NCBI RefSeq assembly: GCF_003752175.1
Contig: NZ_RJVF01000014.1
Span: forward strand, 305,695-369,694
Direction: 5' to 3'
Source of the DNA: Comamonas sp. BIGb0124
GTDB lineage: Bacteria > Pseudomonadota > Gammaproteobacteria > Burkholderiales > Burkholderiaceae_C
DNA: 64,000 bases
Shown: positions 39,671 through 48,938 of the stretch, piece by piece
Layout of the letters: each line of letters opens with the position of its first letter
Position numbering within the stretch: position 1 is the stretch's first letter
The notes under the pieces: generated by a model
Databases searched by the model: none
Seen by the model: the letters and a program-made list of their open reading frames with translations, nothing else
Told to the model about the DNA's origin: nothing
Made by a program: the position numbers and the translations under genes

Positions 39671-40263
39671 GCAGAGGGGAGAACGGGCTGGGGGACCTGC
39701 CGATCGCCGCCGCCGAGTCCGAGCCCGTCCGGCTCACCGGCCTGGCGCCGGTCGTCGGGCACGGCACACGGCTGCTGGTGCTGGGCAGCTTCCCCGGTGC
39801 GGCTTCGCTGGCCGCGCAGCAGTATTACGGTCATCCCCAGAACGCGTTCTGGAAAATCGTCGCCGCCACCTGGCTGGGCGACTCCCAGGCCCTGCGGCAA
39901 GCCGGCTACACGCAGCGCCTGGCCGTGCTGCAGGCCCATGGACTGGGTCTGTGGGACGTGTACGCCTCTTGCGAACGCACCGGCAGCCTGGACTCGGCGA
40001 TCCGCTCGCCCGAGGTCAACGATCTCGCCGGCCTTCGCCGACTGTGCCCCGGCTTGCGCGCCGTGGCGCACAACGGCGGGGAAAGCCATCGCCATGCACG
40101 CTACAGTGCTGCCCTGGGCGTTCCTGTCCACCGTCTGCCCTCGACCAGCCCGGCCAATGCCAGCTGGAGCTTCGAGCGCAAGCTGACGGCCTGGCAGGAC
40201 GTGTTTCGGCTCTATGGATTGATGGATGATAGAAAAGACCTCGCGCCCGCGCCGCGCGCGTGA
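39667..40263 (+). CDS. DNA-deoxyinosine glycosylase (UDG family 6, HDG)
   Basis: A 198-residue uracil-DNA-glycosylase-fold enzyme. It has the family 6 motif LGSFPGAASLAAQQYYGHPQ followed by NAFWK (where Asn acts in the active site) and LPSTSPAN for motif 2. HDG enzymes remove hypoxanthine (deaminated adenine) from DNA to start base excision repair. It starts at ATG 39667 overlapping the previous stop, and its 3' end overlaps the next gene by 38 bases. Confidence 0.85.
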   Translation: MSRGENGLGDLPIAAAESEPVRLTGLAPVVGHGTRLLVLGSFPGAASLAAQQYYGHPQNAFWKIVAATWLGDSQALRQAGYTQRLAVLQAHGLGLWDVYASCERTGSLDSAIRSPEVNDLAGLRRLCPGLRAVAHNGGESHRHARYSAALGVPVHRLPSTSPANASWSFERKLTAWQDVFRLYGLMDDRKDLAPAPRA

Positions 40264-41182
40264 CGACGGCCGCGGCAACTCCGCCACGACGACTGCATCG
40301 GCTCGCGCATCGGCCCCTCCACCGGCCGCATCGCGCCGCACCCGCACCCTCGACGGCCTGGCTGCATCGGCCCCGCGTCGCACCGGCCGAGCCGCCGTCG
40401 GCGCGGTGAGCGCGTTGCCCGAGGTGACGATTTCCGAAGACGGGCAGGCCCGTTACCTGCACCTCGGCACGCCCTGGGTGCAGGGCTCGATGCGTCTCGA
40501 TGCCCCGTTCGACATCGACCTCGACTATGTGCAGCGCATGATGGCCTGGCTGCTGTTCGCCGACCCGGCCCGCGTGCCGCGGCTTCATGCCATGCAACTG
40601 GGCCTGGGCGCCGCCGCCCTCACCAAGTTCAGCCACAAGCGCCTGCGCATGCGCACCACGGCAGTCGAGATCAACCCGCAGGTGGTCGCGATCTGCCGCG
40701 CCTGGTTCAAGCTGCCGCCCGACGGCGAACGCCTGCAGGTGCTGCTGGCCGATGCCGGGCAACTGGTGGCCGAACCGACCTGGCAAGGCCAGGTCGACGC
40801 GCTCCAGGTCGATCTCTACGACCACGACGCCGGCGCCCCCGTGCTCGACAGCCCGGACTTCTATGCCGACTGCCGCCGCTTGCTCACCGACGACGGCTGC
40901 ATGACCGTCAACCTGTTCGGCCGCACCGGCAGCTATGCCCGCAGCCTGGCCCACATCGTCCAGGCTTTCGGGGCCGATGCCGTCTGGGCTTTCCGGCCCA
41001 CCCGCGAAGGCAACACCGTGGTGCTGGCCCAGTCCACCGTGCAGCGGCCCGCGCCCGACGAGCTGGCGCGCCGTGCCGATCTGATCGAACAGCGCTGGAA
41101 ACTGCCTGCCCGCAAATGGCTGCGGGTCTTCAAGCCGGCCGATGTCGAGCCCGGCCTGGCCCAGGACGCCGATCCACGCTGA
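40226..41182 (+). CDS. Spermidine synthase-like SAM-dependent protein
   Basis: A 318-residue protein with a spermidine-synthase-type Rossmann fold: DLDYVQRMMAWLLF, MQLGLGAAALTKFSHK (SAM loop), VEINPQVVAICRAWF, and VDLYDHDAGAP. The polyamine synthase gate motif is not clear, so aminopropyl transfer is unproven; family members include methyltransferases. The first 60 residues are Arg/Ala/Pro-rich and disordered; translation could begin at an internal GTG near 40408, before SALPEVTISEDG. As drawn it overlaps the glycosylase by 38 bases in another frame. Confidence 0.75.
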   Translation: MIEKTSRPRRARDDGRGNSATTTASARASAPPPAASRRTRTLDGLAASAPRRTGRAAVGAVSALPEVTISEDGQARYLHLGTPWVQGSMRLDAPFDIDLDYVQRMMAWLLFADPARVPRLHAMQLGLGAAALTKFSHKRLRMRTTAVEINPQVVAICRAWFKLPPDGERLQVLLADAGQLVAEPTWQGQVDALQVDLYDHDAGAPVLDSPDFYADCRRLLTDDGCMTVNLFGRTGSYARSLAHIVQAFGADAVWAFRPTREGNTVVLAQSTVQRPAPDELARRADLIEQRWKLPARKWLRVFKPADVEPGLAQDADPR

Positions 41183-41453
41183 AAAGCTGTTGTTTCGGGT
41201 CCTGCCGAGCCCTGCTGACGGCATTAGGAGAAACCTTAGTTTTGTTTGCGCAAGCGACACTTTCATTTTTTAGAATTGATAGCGCTCATCAAGTATTCAC
41301 GCTGGCCAGTTCCTGGATTTTCTTAAGCTTTTTGAAGGGGGTACTACGGGTTTTCCAGTATAGGGAACACCCTCGTAAGTAATGTCCACAACAAAATGAC
41401 GAGCGTCCCTCGGCAGAATCGCCCCCACTTGCAACTTCGGGGTGATTGGTGAA
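41183..41453. other. AT-rich leader upstream of tctBA, no gene
   Basis: This 271-base stretch is far more AT-rich than its surroundings (e.g. runs around 41232-41290 and 41320-41335). I see no open frame with a supported start. It includes an imperfect inverted repeat (GGGTACTACGGG near 41340 with CCCTCGTAAGT near 41370). It most likely holds the promoter and regulator site of tctBA. No transporter binding-protein gene (tctC) is present here. Confidence 0.5.
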
Positions 41454-41942
41454 ATGAATATCAAAAGTCAAAAAGACTTCTTCGCCGGGCTGATGTTTTC
41501 CGTTGTAGGCGGCGCATTTGCCATCGGGGCGACGAACTACACCATCGGTTCGGGCGCTCGCATGGGGCCCGGCTACTTTCCTTTGATCCTGGGCATCGTG
41601 CTGGCGCTGATGGGTGCGCTGGTGATGTTCCGTGCGCTCATCGTCGAGACCGCAGACGGTGAAAAGATCGGCCGCTGGGCCTGGCGTCAGGTGTTCTTCA
41701 TCCTGGTGGCCAACCTGGTGTTCGGCGTCGCGCTCGGCGGCCTGCCGAGCATCGGCATTCCGCCCATGGGCCTGATTCTCGGCATTTACGCACTGGTGAT
41801 CATCGCCAGCAAGGCCGGCAACGAGTTCCACTGGCCCAGCGTGCTCATGCTGGGCACCGTGCTGGCCGTCGGCAGCTACTTCGCCTTCATCTATGCGCTC
41901 AAACTGATCATGCCGGTTTGGCCCACTTTCATCACCGGCTGA
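41454..41942 (+). CDS. tctB: Tripartite tricarboxylate transporter small membrane subunit TctB
   Basis: A 162-residue integral membrane protein with four helices (about 10-28, 36-55, 75-110, 125-155). The start KSQKDFFAGLMFSVVGGAFAIGATNYTIGSGARMGPGYFPLILG is the TctB signature. It is the small membrane part of a secondary transporter that uses a soluble binding protein (TctC). ATG 41454 is chosen over 41442. It is 21 bases before tctA. Confidence 0.9.
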   Translation: MNIKSQKDFFAGLMFSVVGGAFAIGATNYTIGSGARMGPGYFPLILGIVLALMGALVMFRALIVETADGEKIGRWAWRQVFFILVANLVFGVALGGLPSIGIPPMGLILGIYALVIIASKAGNEFHWPSVLMLGTVLAVGSYFAFIYALKLIMPVWPTFITG

Positions 41943-41963
41943 ACCGCCTGAGGACCCCAGATC

Positions 41964-43478
41964 ATGGAATTGTTTGAACATCTGTCGATGGGCTTTGGCG
42001 TGGCCTTCACGGCCACCAATCTGCTCTATGCATTTCTCGGCTGCCTGCTGGGCACGCTGATCGGCGTGCTGCCCGGCATCGGCCCGGTGGCGACCATCGC
42101 CATGCTGCTGCCCGCCACCTACGCGCTGCCCCCCGTGTCGGCGCTGATCATGCTGGCCGGCATTTACTACGGCGCCCAGTACGGCGGCTCCACCACCGCC
42201 ATTCTGGTCAATCTGCCGGGTGAGTCCGCCTCGGTGGTGACCGTGATCGACGGCTACCAGATGGCCCGCAAGGGTCGTGCCGGTCCGGCGCTGGCCGCTG
42301 CCGGCCTGGGGTCGTTCTTCGCGGGCTGCGTGGGCACGATCATCCTGGCTGCGTTCGCGCCGCCGCTGACTGAAATCGCCTTCAAGTTCGGCCCCGCCGA
42401 GTACTTCTCGCTGATGGTCCTGGGCCTGATCGGCGCCGTGGTTCTGGCTTCGGGCTCGCTCATCAAGGCAGTCTGCATGATCCTGCTGGGTCTGCTGCTG
42501 GGCCTGGTGGGCACCGACGTGAACTCGGGTGTGGCACGTTACTCTTTCGACATTCCCGAGCTGACCGACGGCATCAACTTCATCGTGATCGCCATGGGTA
42601 TCTTCGGTTACGGCGAAATCATCGCCAACCTGTCGCGCCCCGAAGAGGAACGCGAAGTCTTCACCGCCAAGGTCCAGGGCCTGTGGCCCACCAAGGAAGA
42701 CTTCAAGCGCATGGCTCCTGCCGTGCTGCGCGGCACGTTGCTCGGTTCGGCCCTGGGCATCCTGCCTGGCGGCGGCGCACTGCTGGCCTCGTTTGCGGCC
42801 TACACGATCGAGAAGAAGACCAAGCTCAAGCCCGGCGAAGTGCCGTTCGGCAAGGGCAACATCCGCGGCGTGGCGGCTCCCGAGTCGGCCAATAACGCCG
42901 GTTCGCAGACCTCCTTCATCCCGCTGCTGACGCTGGGCATCCCGCCCAACGCCGTGATGGCGCTGATGGTCGGTGCCATGACCATCCACAACATCCAGCC
43001 CGGCCCGCAGGTGATGACCAGCAACCCCGAGCTGTTCTGGGGCCTGATCGCCTCGATGTGGATCGGCAACGCCATGCTGATCATCCTGAACCTGCCGCTG
43101 ATCGGCATCTGGATCAAGCTGCTGTCGGTGCCTTACCGCTTCCTGTTCCCGGCCATCGTGCTGTTCTGTGCGGTCGGTGTCTACACCACCAACAACAACA
43201 CCTTCGATGTCTGGCTGGTCGCGCTGTTCGGTTTCGTCGGGTACATGTTCTACAAGCTGGGCTGCGAACCTGCGCCGCTGCTGCTGGGACTGATCCTGGG
43301 CCCGATGATGGAAGAGAACCTGCGCCGTGCACTGCTGCTGTCGCGGGGCGACTGGAGCGTGCTGGCCACGCGTCCGATCTCGGCCGGCCTGCTGGCTGCC
43401 GCCTTGCTGCTGGTGGTCATCGTGACCTTGCCGGCAGTGAGCAAGCGGCGCGAGGAAGCCTTCGTCGAGGAGTCATAA
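41964..43478 (+). CDS. tctA: Tripartite tricarboxylate transporter large membrane subunit TctA
   Basis: A 504-residue permease with about 12 helices. Family motifs: GTLIGVLPGIGPVATIAMLLP, YYGAQYGGSTTAILVNLPGESASVVT, ILPGGGALLASFAAYTIEKK, and ESANNAGSQTSFIPLLTLGIPPN. TctA carries citrate or other carboxylates with a cation gradient; the substrate is set by the unlinked TctC. The length is typical. A bidirectional terminator follows. Confidence 0.95.
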   Translation: MELFEHLSMGFGVAFTATNLLYAFLGCLLGTLIGVLPGIGPVATIAMLLPATYALPPVSALIMLAGIYYGAQYGGSTTAILVNLPGESASVVTVIDGYQMARKGRAGPALAAAGLGSFFAGCVGTIILAAFAPPLTEIAFKFGPAEYFSLMVLGLIGAVVLASGSLIKAVCMILLGLLLGLVGTDVNSGVARYSFDIPELTDGINFIVIAMGIFGYGEIIANLSRPEEEREVFTAKVQGLWPTKEDFKRMAPAVLRGTLLGSALGILPGGGALLASFAAYTIEKKTKLKPGEVPFGKGNIRGVAAPESANNAGSQTSFIPLLTLGIPPNAVMALMVGAMTIHNIQPGPQVMTSNPELFWGLIASMWIGNAMLIILNLPLIGIWIKLLSVPYRFLFPAIVLFCAVGVYTTNNNTFDVWLVALFGFVGYMFYKLGCEPAPLLLGLILGPMMEENLRRALLLSRGDWSVLATRPISAGLLAAALLLVVIVTLPAVSKRREEAFVEES

Positions 43479-43524
43479 GCCTGCATGCCCGGCATGGCCC
43501 GGGCGTGTACTTGTGCCGAAACTC

Positions 43525-43557
43525 AAAAGCCTGCCTGGCATCTGCCGGCAGGCTTTT
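43525..43557. terminator. Bidirectional terminator between tctA and the DUF3422 gene
   Basis: AAAAGCCTGCC (43525-43535) pairs with GGCAGGCTTTT (43547-43557). A- and T-runs on both sides let it serve the convergent genes in both directions. Confidence 0.88.
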
Positions 43558-43575
43558 CTCATGGGGTTGGCGGGC

Positions 43576-44925
43576 TTACAGCGACCCTTCGCGCTCGCCT
43601 GCGGCACGGTGTGCCACCCGATGCAGCCGCCGGATGCCGCGCCAGACCGCCAGCGCGATCACCGGGATCGAAACGGCGATCGCCGCATCCGGCAGGATCG
43701 GCACGCCGGCTTCCTTGAGCCCCTTGGCCATGTAGCCGACCAGTCCGGCGCCGTAGTAGGTGATGGCGGCCACCGACAGCCCTTCCACCGCACTCTGCAG
43801 CATGATCTGCACCTTCTGGCGCCGGTTCATGGTGTCGAGCAGATCCTGGCTGTTCTGCTGCTGCTCGATCTCCACGCGCGTGCGCAGCAGGTTGCTGGTG
43901 CGCGAGATGCGTTCCGAGAGCTGCTGCTGGCGCCGCGCGGCCCAGGTGCAGGTCTGCATGGCCGGCGCCAGGCGGCGGTCCATGAACTCGCCGATGGTGG
44001 GCAGACCCTGCAGCCGTTGTTCGCGCAGCTCGTCGATACGGCGCTGCACCAGTTCGAAGTAGGCCGCACTGGCCGAAAAGCGTGCATGCGTGCTGGCATA
44101 CAGGCTCTCGACATTGCCGGCCAGTTGCGTCAGCTCGTGCAGCAGTTCGGGTTCGCTGTGGCGATCGGCGCTGCGGATGCGGCTGGCAATGCGTGCCAGG
44201 TCGGGCTCGGCATCGGCCAGCGTGGCGGAGACCTCGCGCGCGGCCGGCAGACCCAGCAAGGCCATCATGCGGTAGGTCTCCACTTCCAGCAGGCGTTGCA
44301 CCGCGCGTCCCAGGTGGGCTTGCGAGATGTCCGGCGACGTGGCGACCACCATGCGGGCCAGGCCGTCGGCATGCAACCTGAAATCGGTGTAGACACGGGC
44401 CTCGCCGTCCATCAGGTGGGAGCCCGAGAGCGCACTGGCATCGAGCGCGCCGTCGATCAGCGCGTCGGGGCATTGCTCGGCGGGCAGCACCAGCATGTGC
44501 AGGCCCACCAGCCATTGGCCCGGCATGCGGGCCAGCCATTCGTGCGGGACCAGGGCGGTGGCACTGGTGTCGAACGCTGTCGGCGAGGCGGGCAGGGTGC
44601 GGCGGAAGGTGTAGGTCTGGAACTCGGTGTGCTGTTCCCAGCGCAGATGGACGCCGCCCAGGTCGACGCCGAGGTGGCTGTCGCCTTCGGCGGGCAGCGG
44701 CAGGTGGCGTCCCCGCAGCAGGGCGCACAGGTGATCGCGGACCGCCTGGGGATCGACTTCGCGCGCCGGGGTGAGAAGCGCAAAGTGCGTCAGCGCCAGC
44801 GGCCCCGACAGATGCTCGTGCGGGCGGGCGTGGACTTCGTTGTGAAGTTCTTCACGCAGCGGATGCGAGACGGGTAGCAAAGCGACTCTCCGGATGGGCC
44901 TCGAGGGCGGAATGGGCTGCGACAC
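43576..44925 (-). CDS. DUF3422 family membrane protein
   Basis: A 449-residue protein. The conserved DUF3422 start is HPLREELHNEVHARP, with WEQHTEFQTYTF following. A coiled-coil-rich middle (about 230-360) leads to two C-terminal helices (about 378-395 and 408-427: ITYYGAGLVGYMAKG, AIAVSIPVIALAVW), so it is anchored with most of the protein in the cytoplasm. The layout resembles CorA-like or mitochondrial Rmd1-like proteins only loosely. Function unknown. A small palindrome (AGGGT-TT-ACCCT near 44956-44967) lies upstream. Confidence 0.88.
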   Translation of the reverse strand: MSQPIPPSRPIRRVALLPVSHPLREELHNEVHARPHEHLSGPLALTHFALLTPAREVDPQAVRDHLCALLRGRHLPLPAEGDSHLGVDLGGVHLRWEQHTEFQTYTFRRTLPASPTAFDTSATALVPHEWLARMPGQWLVGLHMLVLPAEQCPDALIDGALDASALSGSHLMDGEARVYTDFRLHADGLARMVVATSPDISQAHLGRAVQRLLEVETYRMMALLGLPAAREVSATLADAEPDLARIASRIRSADRHSEPELLHELTQLAGNVESLYASTHARFSASAAYFELVQRRIDELREQRLQGLPTIGEFMDRRLAPAMQTCTWAARRQQQLSERISRTSNLLRTRVEIEQQQNSQDLLDTMNRRQKVQIMLQSAVEGLSVAAITYYGAGLVGYMAKGLKEAGVPILPDAAIAVSIPVIALAVWRGIRRLHRVAHRAAGEREGSL

Positions 44926-45009
44926 GCACCGGGGGCGTGTCGATGATGCGAGTATAGGGTTTACCCTTGTGGTTCGGGCATCATCCGTCGCCGTGCAACG
45001 GCAGTCGTC

Positions 45010-45474
45010 TCAGAACGCCTGCAACAGGATCATCGTCATGGTCACGTAGCGCAGGAACTTGCCGATGGCCATGTAGAGAACGCAGGGCCAGAACGACAGC
45101 CGCAGCCAGCCGGCCACGGCCGTCAACGGATCGCCGACCACCGGCAGCCACGACAGCAGGCAGGCCTTGGGACCAAAGCGTTCGAGCCATTTGAGGGCTC
45201 GGGTGTGGTGCCCGGAATGGCTGTACTTGTCGGCCGCCTTGTGGGCGCCGTAGCCCAGCCACCAGTTGAGCGCACCGCCCAGGGTATTGCCGGCGGTGGC
45301 GACCAGAATGGCCGGCCACAGCAGGTGCGGGTTGAGTTTGACCAAGCCGAAGACCGCCGGCTCGGAGCCCAGCGGCAGCAGCGTGGCCGAGACGAACGAC
45401 ACCACGAAGACGGTGCTGAGCCCGACGTCCGGGAGCGCCAGCCATTGCAGCAGTGTGTTCAACCATGCTTCCAT
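45010..45474 (-). CDS. YqaA family inner-membrane protein (DedA-like)
   Basis: A 154-residue protein with 4-5 helices of the SNARE-associated/DedA superfamily. YqaA features: SFVSATLLPLGSEPAVFG, NTLGGALNWWLGYGA, and the C-terminal PVVGDPLTAVAGWLRLSFWPCV. DedA proteins are lipid carriers or scramblases in some species. ATG 45474 is chosen; 45498 is possible. It diverges from dusB. Confidence 0.88.
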   Translation of the reverse strand: MEAWLNTLLQWLALPDVGLSTVFVVSFVSATLLPLGSEPAVFGLVKLNPHLLWPAILVATAGNTLGGALNWWLGYGAHKAADKYSHSGHHTRALKWLERFGPKACLLSWLPVVGDPLTAVAGWLRLSFWPCVLYMAIGKFLRYVTMTMILLQAF

Positions 45475-45630
45475 ATGTGGCGCGAGTATAGGGCTCATGA
45501 TGTTGCTGCCAAGCCAGCCGGAACGCCGTTTTGGGCGAGGCCGATGTGTCGCGGCTATACTCTTGCCTCTTTTTTCAGCAAAGCCTGTCGGCGCCGCCCG
45601 TCGCGGCCGTCGTGCCCAGTTCTTCCAGAC

Positions 45631-46695
45631 ATGCAGATCGGATCCATCCTGTTGCCGAACAACCTGTTCGTCGCGCCCATGGCGGGCGTGACCGACAGGC
45701 CATTCCGCCAGTTGTGCAAACGGCTGGGCGCGGGATACGCCGTGAGCGAAATGGTGACCTCGCGCCGCGAGCTGTGGAACAGCCTCAAGACTTCGCGGCG
45801 GGCCAACCACGAGGGCGAATCCGCGCCCATCGCCGTGCAGATCGCCGGGACCGAGCCGCAGGAGATGGCCGACGCCGCGCGATACAACGTCGATCGCGGT
45901 GCGCAGATCATCGACATCAACATGGGTTGCCCGGCCAAGAAGGTGTGCAACAAATGGGCCGGCTCGGCGCTCATGCAGGACGAGGCCCTGGCCCTGTCCA
46001 TCGTCGAGGCCGTGGTGCAGGCCTGTGCACCGCACGGCGTGCCTGTCACCCTGAAGATGCGCACGGGCTGGTGTGCGGCCCAGCGCAACGCCGTGACGAT
46101 TGCCCGCAGCGCCGAAGCAGCCGGCATCCAGATGCTGACCGTGCATGGCCGCACCCGCGAACAGGGCTACAAAGGGCGCGCCGAGTACGACACCGTGGCG
46201 GCCGTCAAGGCCGCCGTGCGGGTGCCGGTGGTGGTCAACGGCGACATCGACAGCCCCGAGCAGGCCCGGCTGGCGCTCGCCGCCAGCGGTGCCGATGCCC
46301 TCATGGTCGGGCGCGCGGCGCAGGGGCGGCCGTGGATCTTCCAGGAGATCGGCCATTTCCTGGCCAACGGCGAGCACCTCGCGCCACCCCGCGTGGCCGA
46401 TGTGCGCAGCCTGCTGCTCGAGCACCTCGAGGAACATTACGCGCTCTACGGCGAATTCACCGGCGTGCGCAGCGCGCGCAAGCATATCGGCTGGTATGTG
46501 CGGGCGCTGCCCGGTGGCGAAGCGTTCCGGCAGGCCATGAATGCCCTCGACGAGGCGAAGCTGCAGTGGGCTGCGGTACGGGATTTCTTCGATGCGCTTG
46601 AAATCGGTCACGAAAGGCTGCCGCTCCAGCAGGCCTTGCTGAAAGAGCCAACACAAGATCAAGAGGACGATATGAAAATGGAGCTCTGCGCATGA
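45631..46695 (+). CDS. dusB: tRNA-dihydrouridine synthase B
   Basis: An FMN enzyme that reduces U17 in the tRNA D-loop. The 354-residue protein has APMAGVTDRPFR, the catalytic cysteine C100 in NMGCPAKKVC, VTLKMRTGW, TVHGRTREQGY, NGDI and MVGRAAQGRPWIF. ATG 45631 gives the normal start MQIGSILLPNNLFVAPM. It overlaps fis by 4 bases (ATGA); the dusB-fis operon is widespread in proteobacteria. A -10 like TATACT is at 45556-45561. The C-terminal extension beyond E. coli DusB is about 30 residues. Confidence 0.96.
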   Translation: MQIGSILLPNNLFVAPMAGVTDRPFRQLCKRLGAGYAVSEMVTSRRELWNSLKTSRRANHEGESAPIAVQIAGTEPQEMADAARYNVDRGAQIIDINMGCPAKKVCNKWAGSALMQDEALALSIVEAVVQACAPHGVPVTLKMRTGWCAAQRNAVTIARSAEAAGIQMLTVHGRTREQGYKGRAEYDTVAAVKAAVRVPVVVNGDIDSPEQARLALAASGADALMVGRAAQGRPWIFQEIGHFLANGEHLAPPRVADVRSLLLEHLEEHYALYGEFTGVRSARKHIGWYVRALPGGEAFRQAMNALDEAKLQWAAVRDFFDALEIGHERLPLQQALLKEPTQDQEDDMKMELCA

Positions 46696-46928
46696 GCAAA
46701 AAAAACATCGAGGATTCCGTGCGCGATAGCCTGGAAGGCTATTTCGACGACTTGCGGGGCGAAGAACCCCACGGTTTGCACGACATGCTCACCCGCATGG
46801 TCGAACGCCCCCTGCTGGAGGTGGTGATGGCCCGCGCCGACAACAACCAGTCCCGGGCTGCCGAATGGCTGGGGCTCAACCGCAACACGCTGCGCAAGAA
46901 GCTGCTCGACCACAAGCTGATCAAGTAG
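46692..46928 (+). CDS. fis: Nucleoid protein Fis
   Basis: A 78-residue Fis protein that bends DNA and tunes supercoiling, rRNA synthesis and recombination. The C-terminal helix-turn-helix is [20 protein letters not shown]. The N-terminal beta-hairpin of enteric Fis (98 aa) is absent, as in other betaproteobacterial Fis proteins. It is translationally coupled to dusB by ATGA overlap. purH follows after 79 bases. Confidence 0.95.
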   Translation: MSKKNIEDSVRDSLEGYFDDLRGEEPHGLHDMLTRMVERPLLEVVMARADNNQSRAAEWLGLNRNTLRKKLLDHKLIK

Positions 46929-47007
46929 CCGTGATTCCGGGCCCCCGCCGTTCGCCTATGGGCGGACAGTGGGCCATTCCAACGATTTTTCCGATAGACC
47001 GCCAACC

Positions 47008-48606
47008 ATGAACGCACTCATCTCCGTCTCCGACAAGACCGGCATCCTCGAGTTTGCCCAGGGCCTGCATGCCCTCGGCATCCACCTCCTCTCGACCGGC
47101 GGCACCGCCAAGCTGCTGGCCGACGCCGGCCTGCCCGTCACCGAAGTGGCCGACCACACCGGTTTCCCGGAAATGCTCGACGGCCGCGTCAAGACCCTGC
47201 ATCCGAAGATCCATGGCGGCCTGCTGGCCCGCCGCGATGTGCCCGCCCACGTCGCCGCGATCGAGCAGCACGGCATCGCTCCCATCGACCTGCTGGTCGT
47301 GAACCTCTATCCCTTCGAAGCCACCGTCGCCAAGCCCGGCTGCACGCTCGAGGATGCCATCGAGAACATCGACATCGGTGGTCCGGCCATGGTGCGCTCG
47401 GCCGCCAAGAACTGGAAAGACGTCGGCGTGCTGACCGATGCATCGCAATACGCCGTCGCGCTGGCCGAACTGCAGGCCGATGGCCGCCTCGGCGACAAGA
47501 CCAAGTTCGCGTTCTCGGTCGCCGCGTTCAACCGCATCGCGCAGTACGACGCCGCCATCAGCAACTACCTCTCGGGTGTGACCGAGATCGCCGCCGACGC
47601 GCAGGCGCCTGCCATGAGCGCGTTTCCTGGCCAGAGCAACAGCAGCTTCGTCAAGCTGCAAGACCTGCGCTACGGCGAGAACCCGCATCAGCAGGCCGCC
47701 TTCTACCGCGACCTCTACCCGGCGCCCGGCTCGCTGGTCACCGCACGCCAGCTCCAAGGCAAGGAACTGAGCTACAACAACATCGCCGACTCCGACGCCG
47801 CCTGGGAATGCGTCAAGAGCTTCGACGTGCCGGCCTGCGTCATCGTCAAGCACGCCAATCCCTGCGGCGTGGCCGTCGGCGCCAACCCGCTCGAAGCCTA
47901 CGGCAAGGCCTTCAAGACCGATTCGACCTCGGCTTTCGGCGGCATCATCGCCTTCAACACCGTGCTCGACGGCGCAGCTGCCGAGCAGGTGGCCAAGCAG
48001 TTCGTGGAAGTGCTGATCGCCCCCGGCTACACCGCCGAGGCGCTGGCCGTGTTCAAGGCCAAGGCCAATGTGCGTGTGCTCGAGATCTCGCTCGACGGCG
48101 TGCAGCGCGGCGGCCAGACGGCCTATGCCCGTGGCCAGAACTCGCATGACGTCAAGCGCATCGGCTCCGGTCTGCTGGTGCAGACGGCCGACAACCACGA
48201 ACTCACGCGTGCCGACCTCAAGGTCGTGACCCAGCGCCAGCCCAGCGAGCAGCAGCTCGACGATCTGCTGTTCGCCTGGAAGGTCGCCAAGTTCGTCAAG
48301 AGCAACGCGATCGTCTATTGCGCCGGCGGCATGACCTTGGGTGTCGGCGCCGGCCAGATGAGCCGCATCGACTCGGCCCGCATCGCCAGCATCAAGGCTG
48401 AAAACGCCGGCCTGACGCTCAAGGACTCCGCCGTCGCCAGCGACGCCTTTTTCCCGTTCCGCGACGGCCTCGACGTGGTGATCGACGGCGGCGCCTCGTG
48501 TGTCATCCAGCCCGGCGGCAGCATGCGCGACCAGGAAGTCATCGATGCCGCCAATGAGCGCGGCGTGGTGATGGTCTTCACCGGTGTGCGTCACTTCCGT
48601 CATTGA
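47008..48606 (+). CDS. purH: Bifunctional AICAR formyltransferase / IMP cyclohydrolase
   Basis: The last two steps of IMP synthesis in one 532-residue protein. The N-terminal MGS-like cyclohydrolase domain has [26 protein letters not shown] and [12 protein letters not shown]; the formyltransferase domain has [24 protein letters not shown] (catalytic Lys-His) and [15 protein letters not shown] 47008 is preferred over 46969, matching the family start. Length matches E. coli PurH (529). Confidence 0.97.
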   Translation: MNALISVSDKTGILEFAQGLHALGIHLLSTGGTAKLLADAGLPVTEVADHTGFPEMLDGRVKTLHPKIHGGLLARRDVPAHVAAIEQHGIAPIDLLVVNLYPFEATVAKPGCTLEDAIENIDIGGPAMVRSAAKNWKDVGVLTDASQYAVALAELQADGRLGDKTKFAFSVAAFNRIAQYDAAISNYLSGVTEIAADAQAPAMSAFPGQSNSSFVKLQDLRYGENPHQQAAFYRDLYPAPGSLVTARQLQGKELSYNNIADSDAAWECVKSFDVPACVIVKHANPCGVAVGANPLEAYGKAFKTDSTSAFGGIIAFNTVLDGAAAEQVAKQFVEVLIAPGYTAEALAVFKAKANVRVLEISLDGVQRGGQTAYARGQNSHDVKRIGSGLLVQTADNHELTRADLKVVTQRQPSEQQLDDLLFAWKVAKFVKSNAIVYCAGGMTLGVGAGQMSRIDSARIASIKAENAGLTLKDSAVASDAFFPFRDGLDVVIDGGASCVIQPGGSMRDQEVIDAANERGVVMVFTGVRHFRH

Positions 48607-48657
48607 GCCAGCGCCTGCATCCGGCCCGGTCGATCGGGCCCGACGGGTGAACCCGTA

Positions 48658-48684
48658 CAAAAAGCCCGCCTCGTGCGGGCTTTT
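48658..48684 (+). terminator. Intrinsic terminator of purH
   Basis: AAAGCCCGC ending at 48669 pairs with GCGGGCTTT (48675-48683), loop 48670-48674, flanked by A and T runs. Confidence 0.9.
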
Positions 48685-48727
48685 GCTTTTGGCCTGAACA
48701 GGTGATTGCGGAGGCCGGCGGGGGCTT

Positions 48728-48746
48728 GTTGTTTATAATCATTCGC
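48728..48746 (+). promoter_or_regulatory. Fur box overlapping a perfect -10 (TATAAT)
   Basis: The 19 bases GTTGTTTATAATCATTCGC match 13 of 19 positions of the Fur consensus, including the central ATAATCATT block. A perfect TATAAT (48734-48739) lies inside, so Fur binding would cover the -10. A 5' leader of roughly 190 bases separates it from the DUF3649 start at 48939; I see no gene in that leader. Confidence 0.75.
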
Positions 48747-48938
48747 AGCCTCGAACCGTTGCCGACAGCCGCCGCCAAACTGCAGCCTCCGAGAACCAGA
48801 TCGACACCCACCGGTGACCCGCACCGCCGTTCAGAAGCCCCCGCACGTCGTCCACGACACCGCCGGAGGCCTCTGCCCACAGGCTCGCGCAGTCCCGGTC
48901 TTGCTGGGCCAGGGCCATGCCCGGCCGTTCCGTTCGAC

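Noticed and set aside
41183..41453. A short tctC remnant before tctB
   Set aside because: Reading all frames of the AT-rich leader gives no binding-protein motif or signal peptide.
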